A stretch of 7,170 nt of DNA from an uncultured Chloroflexota bacterium (GTDB taxonomy: Bacteria > Chloroflexota > Dehalococcoidia > UBA3495). Made by a program: the position numbers and the translations under genes. The DNA lies in assembly GCA_913020235.1 (NCBI GenBank), contig CAJWBT010000117.1, positions 1 through 7,170 of the forward strand, given 5' to 3'. The notes below the pieces were generated by a model, which worked only from the letters and a program-made list of their open reading frames with translations, made no database searches and had not been told where the DNA came from. Position 1 is the stretch's first letter, and every line of letters begins with the position of its first letter. This document shows positions 5,408 to 7,170 of the stretch, in pieces.

Positions 5408-5857
5408 ATGGCTACTATACCAGAACTGAAAGAGCAGTACGAAAACCTGGGCCGCGCGTTACCCGTCAAAGACGAGCAGGCCATCGACGCCCGGTGCCTG
5501 CTGGTTTTTCAGTACGAATATCCGGACCAAGAGTCCCAGGTGACGGTGGACACCGACGAGTTCACGGCGGTCTGTCCCTGGACCGGATTACCCGATTACG
5601 GAACTCTCAAGATCCTGTATGTGCCCGGCCAGAGCTGCATCGAACTCAAGTCCCTGAAATACTACCTCTTGTCGTACCGGGACGTGGGCATCGTCCAGGA
5701 GCACGCCGCCAATCGAATCCTCAAAGACTTGGTGGCGGTATGCCGGCCCCGGTCCATGAAGGTGACCCTGGACTACCGGCTCCGGGGCGGAATCCATACG
5801 TCTGTTTCGGTGGAGTACGCCGGCAGCGAGGCGGGAAATGCACCTGATCAGAATTGA
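5408..5857 (+). CDS. queF: NADPH-dependent 7-cyano-7-deazaguanine reductase (preQ0 to preQ1)
   Basis: QueF reduces the nitrile of preQ0 to the aminomethyl group of preQ1 with two NADPH. At 149 residues it is the short, unimodular type (B. subtilis-like) with a tunnelling (T-fold) domain. The catalytic Cys56 and Asp63 sit in VCPWTGLPDYG. Glu79 is in the IELKSLKYY substrate/NADPH motif and Glu98 in VQEHAANRI, and the RGGI motif is near the C-terminus. The His that normally precedes Glu98 (B. subtilis His96) is Gln97 here. The start at 5408 is chosen because AAGGAGG (5393-5399) lies eight bases before it. The in-frame ATG at 5375 falls at the predicted transcription start. It is the first gene of the que operon; its end overlaps queD by 20 bp. 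Confidence 0.93.
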   Translation: MATIPELKEQYENLGRALPVKDEQAIDARCLLVFQYEYPDQESQVTVDTDEFTAVCPWTGLPDYGTLKILYVPGQSCIELKSLKYYLLSYRDVGIVQEHAANRILKDLVAVCRPRSMKVTLDYRLRGGIHTSVSVEYAGSEAGNAPDQN

Positions 5858-6263
5858 AATTGTGTTCGATAGCGGCCACCGGTTGCTGGACTACCAGGGC
5901 AAGTGCGCCTTCCCCCACGGCCATACCTACCGCGCCGAGATTTTCCTGGAAGCCCCCGCTCTTGACTCTCTGGGCCTAGTGTTCGACTTCACCGAGCTGC
6001 GGGGCCGGATCAGGGCCTGGATCGACGACAATTGGGACCATGCTTTCTTGGTCAACAGCCGGGATACCGAGCTGATCGCCGGGCTCGCTCTCGCGGCCAA
6101 GGGGAGGCTTTACCGGTTCCAGGCGGAAAATCCCACCTGTGAGGTGATTAGCCGGGAGCTGTTCAAGAAGGTGGCCGAGCTTTGTGGCGTGGTCCCGGCC
6201 AGAGTCAGGCTATGGGAGTCCCTCAACCAGTACGCCGAGTACAGTGAAGAGGGGGCGGAATAG
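5838..6263 (+). CDS. queD: 6-carboxytetrahydropterin synthase (QueD)
   Basis: QueD converts 7,8-dihydroneopterin triphosphate to 6-carboxy-5,6,7,8-tetrahydropterin, an early step to the 7-deazaguanine core of queuosine. The 141-residue protein belongs to the 6-pyruvoyl-tetrahydropterin synthase family. Zinc ligands are His14 (FDSGHRL) and His27 and His29 (FPHGHTY). The catalytic Cys23 lies four residues before His27 as usual. The Asp67-His68 pair (NWDHAFL), the PTCE segment (99-102) and the late Glu127 (LWESLNQYAEY) complete the active site. The ATG at 5838 is inside the end of queF, so the two are probably translationally coupled. The stop codon shares one base with the queC start. The neighbours favour QueD over a pterin-pathway PTPS. 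Confidence 0.92.
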   Translation: MHLIRIEIVFDSGHRLLDYQGKCAFPHGHTYRAEIFLEAPALDSLGLVFDFTELRGRIRAWIDDNWDHAFLVNSRDTELIAGLALAAKGRLYRFQAENPTCEVISRELFKKVAELCGVVPARVRLWESLNQYAEYSEEGAE

Positions 6264-7006
6264 TGACACAGTATGCCGTGAGCCTCCTCTCCGGCGGCCT
6301 GGATTCCACCACCGTCACGGCCCACGCCCGCCAGCTAACCGACGATCTAACCGCCCTCACCTTTCAGTACGGCCAGAGCCACAGCAAGGAGGTTGAATGC
6401 GCCCGGAAGATATCGGAGATGATGGGGATTCGCCACCACCTGCTGGACATCTCCTTTTTTCACCAGGTAGCCTGGTACTCGGCGCTGACTAACCCGGAGC
6501 GGTTCCCCATTCCCGAGGACCGGCCCGCCGAGCAGATGGGTGTCAGTATACCGATTACCTATGTGCCGCTGCGCAACACCTTCTTCCTGGCCCTGGCCGC
6601 GGCGTACCTGGAAAGCGGGATTCTCCATGCGATCGAGGTGGAAGGAGCTGATCCGGAACAAGTGGAGGCCAAGCTCTTCATGGCGCCCAACGCCATCGAC
6701 TACAGCGGCTACCCCGATTGCCGCCCAGAGTATTTCCAGAGAATGGCCGAGGCCCTCGGCTACGGTAGCAAGCTATGGACCCAATACGGGGTGCCCATCC
6801 AGGTCGAGACGCCAATAATTCAGATGTCCAAGGCCGAGATTGTGAAGATGGGCCTGGACCTGAAGGCGCCCCTGGAGCATACCTGGAGTTGCTACCACGG
6901 CGGGCAGACGCCCTGCGGCACCTGTGATAGCTGCATCCTTCGGGCCAAGGGCTTCCAGGAAGCGGGTCTCCAGGACCCCTTGTTGACGCGGCTGGGAGGG
7001 ATTTAA
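6263..7006 (+). CDS. queC: 7-cyano-7-deazaguanine synthase (preQ0 synthase)
   Basis: QueC uses ATP and ammonia to convert 7-carboxy-7-deazaguanine (CDG) to preQ0. The ATP-binding PP-loop is SGGLDST at residues 10-16. The conserved NAIDYSGYPDCRPEY is at 143-157. The zinc site is Cys210, Cys218, Cys221 and Cys224 (SCYHGGQTPCGTCDSC). At 247 residues it is longer than many QueC proteins, with extra sequence at about 120-140 between the TYVPLRNTFFLALAAAY helix and NAIDYSG. The start is GTG at 6263, sharing its G with the queD TAG stop and preceded by GAGGGGGCGGA as ribosome site. The frame is intact and the final gap to queE is 3 bp. Confidence 0.94.
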   Translation: MTQYAVSLLSGGLDSTTVTAHARQLTDDLTALTFQYGQSHSKEVECARKISEMMGIRHHLLDISFFHQVAWYSALTNPERFPIPEDRPAEQMGVSIPITYVPLRNTFFLALAAAYLESGILHAIEVEGADPEQVEAKLFMAPNAIDYSGYPDCRPEYFQRMAEALGYGSKLWTQYGVPIQVETPIIQMSKAEIVKMGLDLKAPLEHTWSCYHGGQTPCGTCDSCILRAKGFQEAGLQDPLLTRLGGI

Positions 7007-7009
7007 ACC

Positions 7010-7170
7010 GTGCTCAAGGTAAGCAAGCAGCCCAATGGGCAGCCGGAGATCTTCTACTCCCTCCAGGGGGAAGGAGTAACGATGGGGACCCCGTCGGTGT
7101 TCCTCCGGCTGGCCCTGTGCAACCTGGCCTGTAGCTGGTGCGACACCAAGTACACCTGGGATTGGGAGCA
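7010..7170 (+). CDS. queE: 7-carboxy-7-deazaguanine synthase, N-terminal part (partial at window end)
   Basis: QueE is a radical SAM enzyme that contracts 6-carboxytetrahydropterin to 7-carboxy-7-deazaguanine. Only the first 53 codons are in the window. They show [19 protein letters not shown] and the cluster motif CNLACSWC (Cys37, Cys41, Cys44; CX3CX2C), then DTKYTWDWE, which is characteristic of QueE. The start is GTG at 7010, three bases after the queC stop. GGGAGG, inside the queC end, serves as ribosome site. It is the fourth gene of the que operon and continues beyond the window. Confidence 0.93.
   Translation, partial: MLKVSKQPNGQPEIFYSLQGEGVTMGTPSVFLRLALCNLACSWCDTKYTWDWE

Noticed and set aside
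1..7170. CRISPR arrays, tRNA or rRNA genes, and phage or defence modules
   Set aside because: No regularly spaced repeats, cloverleaf with a CCA-type end, rRNA-like sequence or nuclease/toxin-like protein was seen.

Overview
The window is GC-rich bacterial DNA, tightly packed with ordinary metabolic genes. Start codons are ATG or GTG, and many genes have GGAGG-type ribosome sites. From remembered family resemblance only, the long FAD/Fe-S oxidoreductase, the SMP-30 and carboxymuconolactone decarboxylase pair, and the style of the Que proteins suggest a Chloroflexota bacterium (SAR202/Dehalococcoidia-like). No phylogenetic marker is present, so this is tentative.

Layout. (1) 1-1036, plus strand: the C-terminal part of an FAD/Fe-S oxidoreductase with two CCG modules, cut by the window edge. 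An interspersed-repeat-like segment (271-319) is read in frame through its linker. (2) 2593-1068, minus strand: a two-gene unit, SMP-30/gluconolactonase-like followed by a carboxymuconolactone decarboxylase-like protein. A TATAAT box precedes the first gene, and a 19-bp near-palindrome lies in the spacer before the second. (3) 2823-3494, plus strand: a stand-alone LON substrate-binding-domain protein, possibly read from a leaderless mRNA. (4) 3495-3827: a gene-free gap holding a 123-bp element with 12-bp perfect terminal inverted repeats, MITE-like. (5) 4340-3828, minus strand: a RidA-family protein with an N-terminal extension, preceded by an unusual leader of three consecutive hairpins and a two-copy 16-bp tandem repeat. 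(6) 5299-4514, minus strand: a CcdA/DsbD-type membrane protein. (7) 5408-7170, plus strand: a compact queF-queD-queC-queE operon for the queuosine precursor preQ1. It is driven by a good sigma-70-like promoter whose -35/-10 spacer contains a perfect 12-bp palindrome. queE runs off the window.

How the genes work together. QueD, QueE and QueC convert 7,8-dihydroneopterin triphosphate through 6-carboxytetrahydropterin and 7-carboxy-7-deazaguanine to preQ0, and QueF reduces preQ0 to preQ1. Only GTP cyclohydrolase I and the later tRNA steps are missing from view. The other genes are small units with no obvious shared pathway. The SMP-30/decarboxylase pair probably acts in degradation of organic acids or lactones.

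Nothing here amounts to a wholly new system. The best unexplained signals are non-coding: the ridA leader, the palindrome in the queF promoter, the MITE-like element and the exonised repeat.
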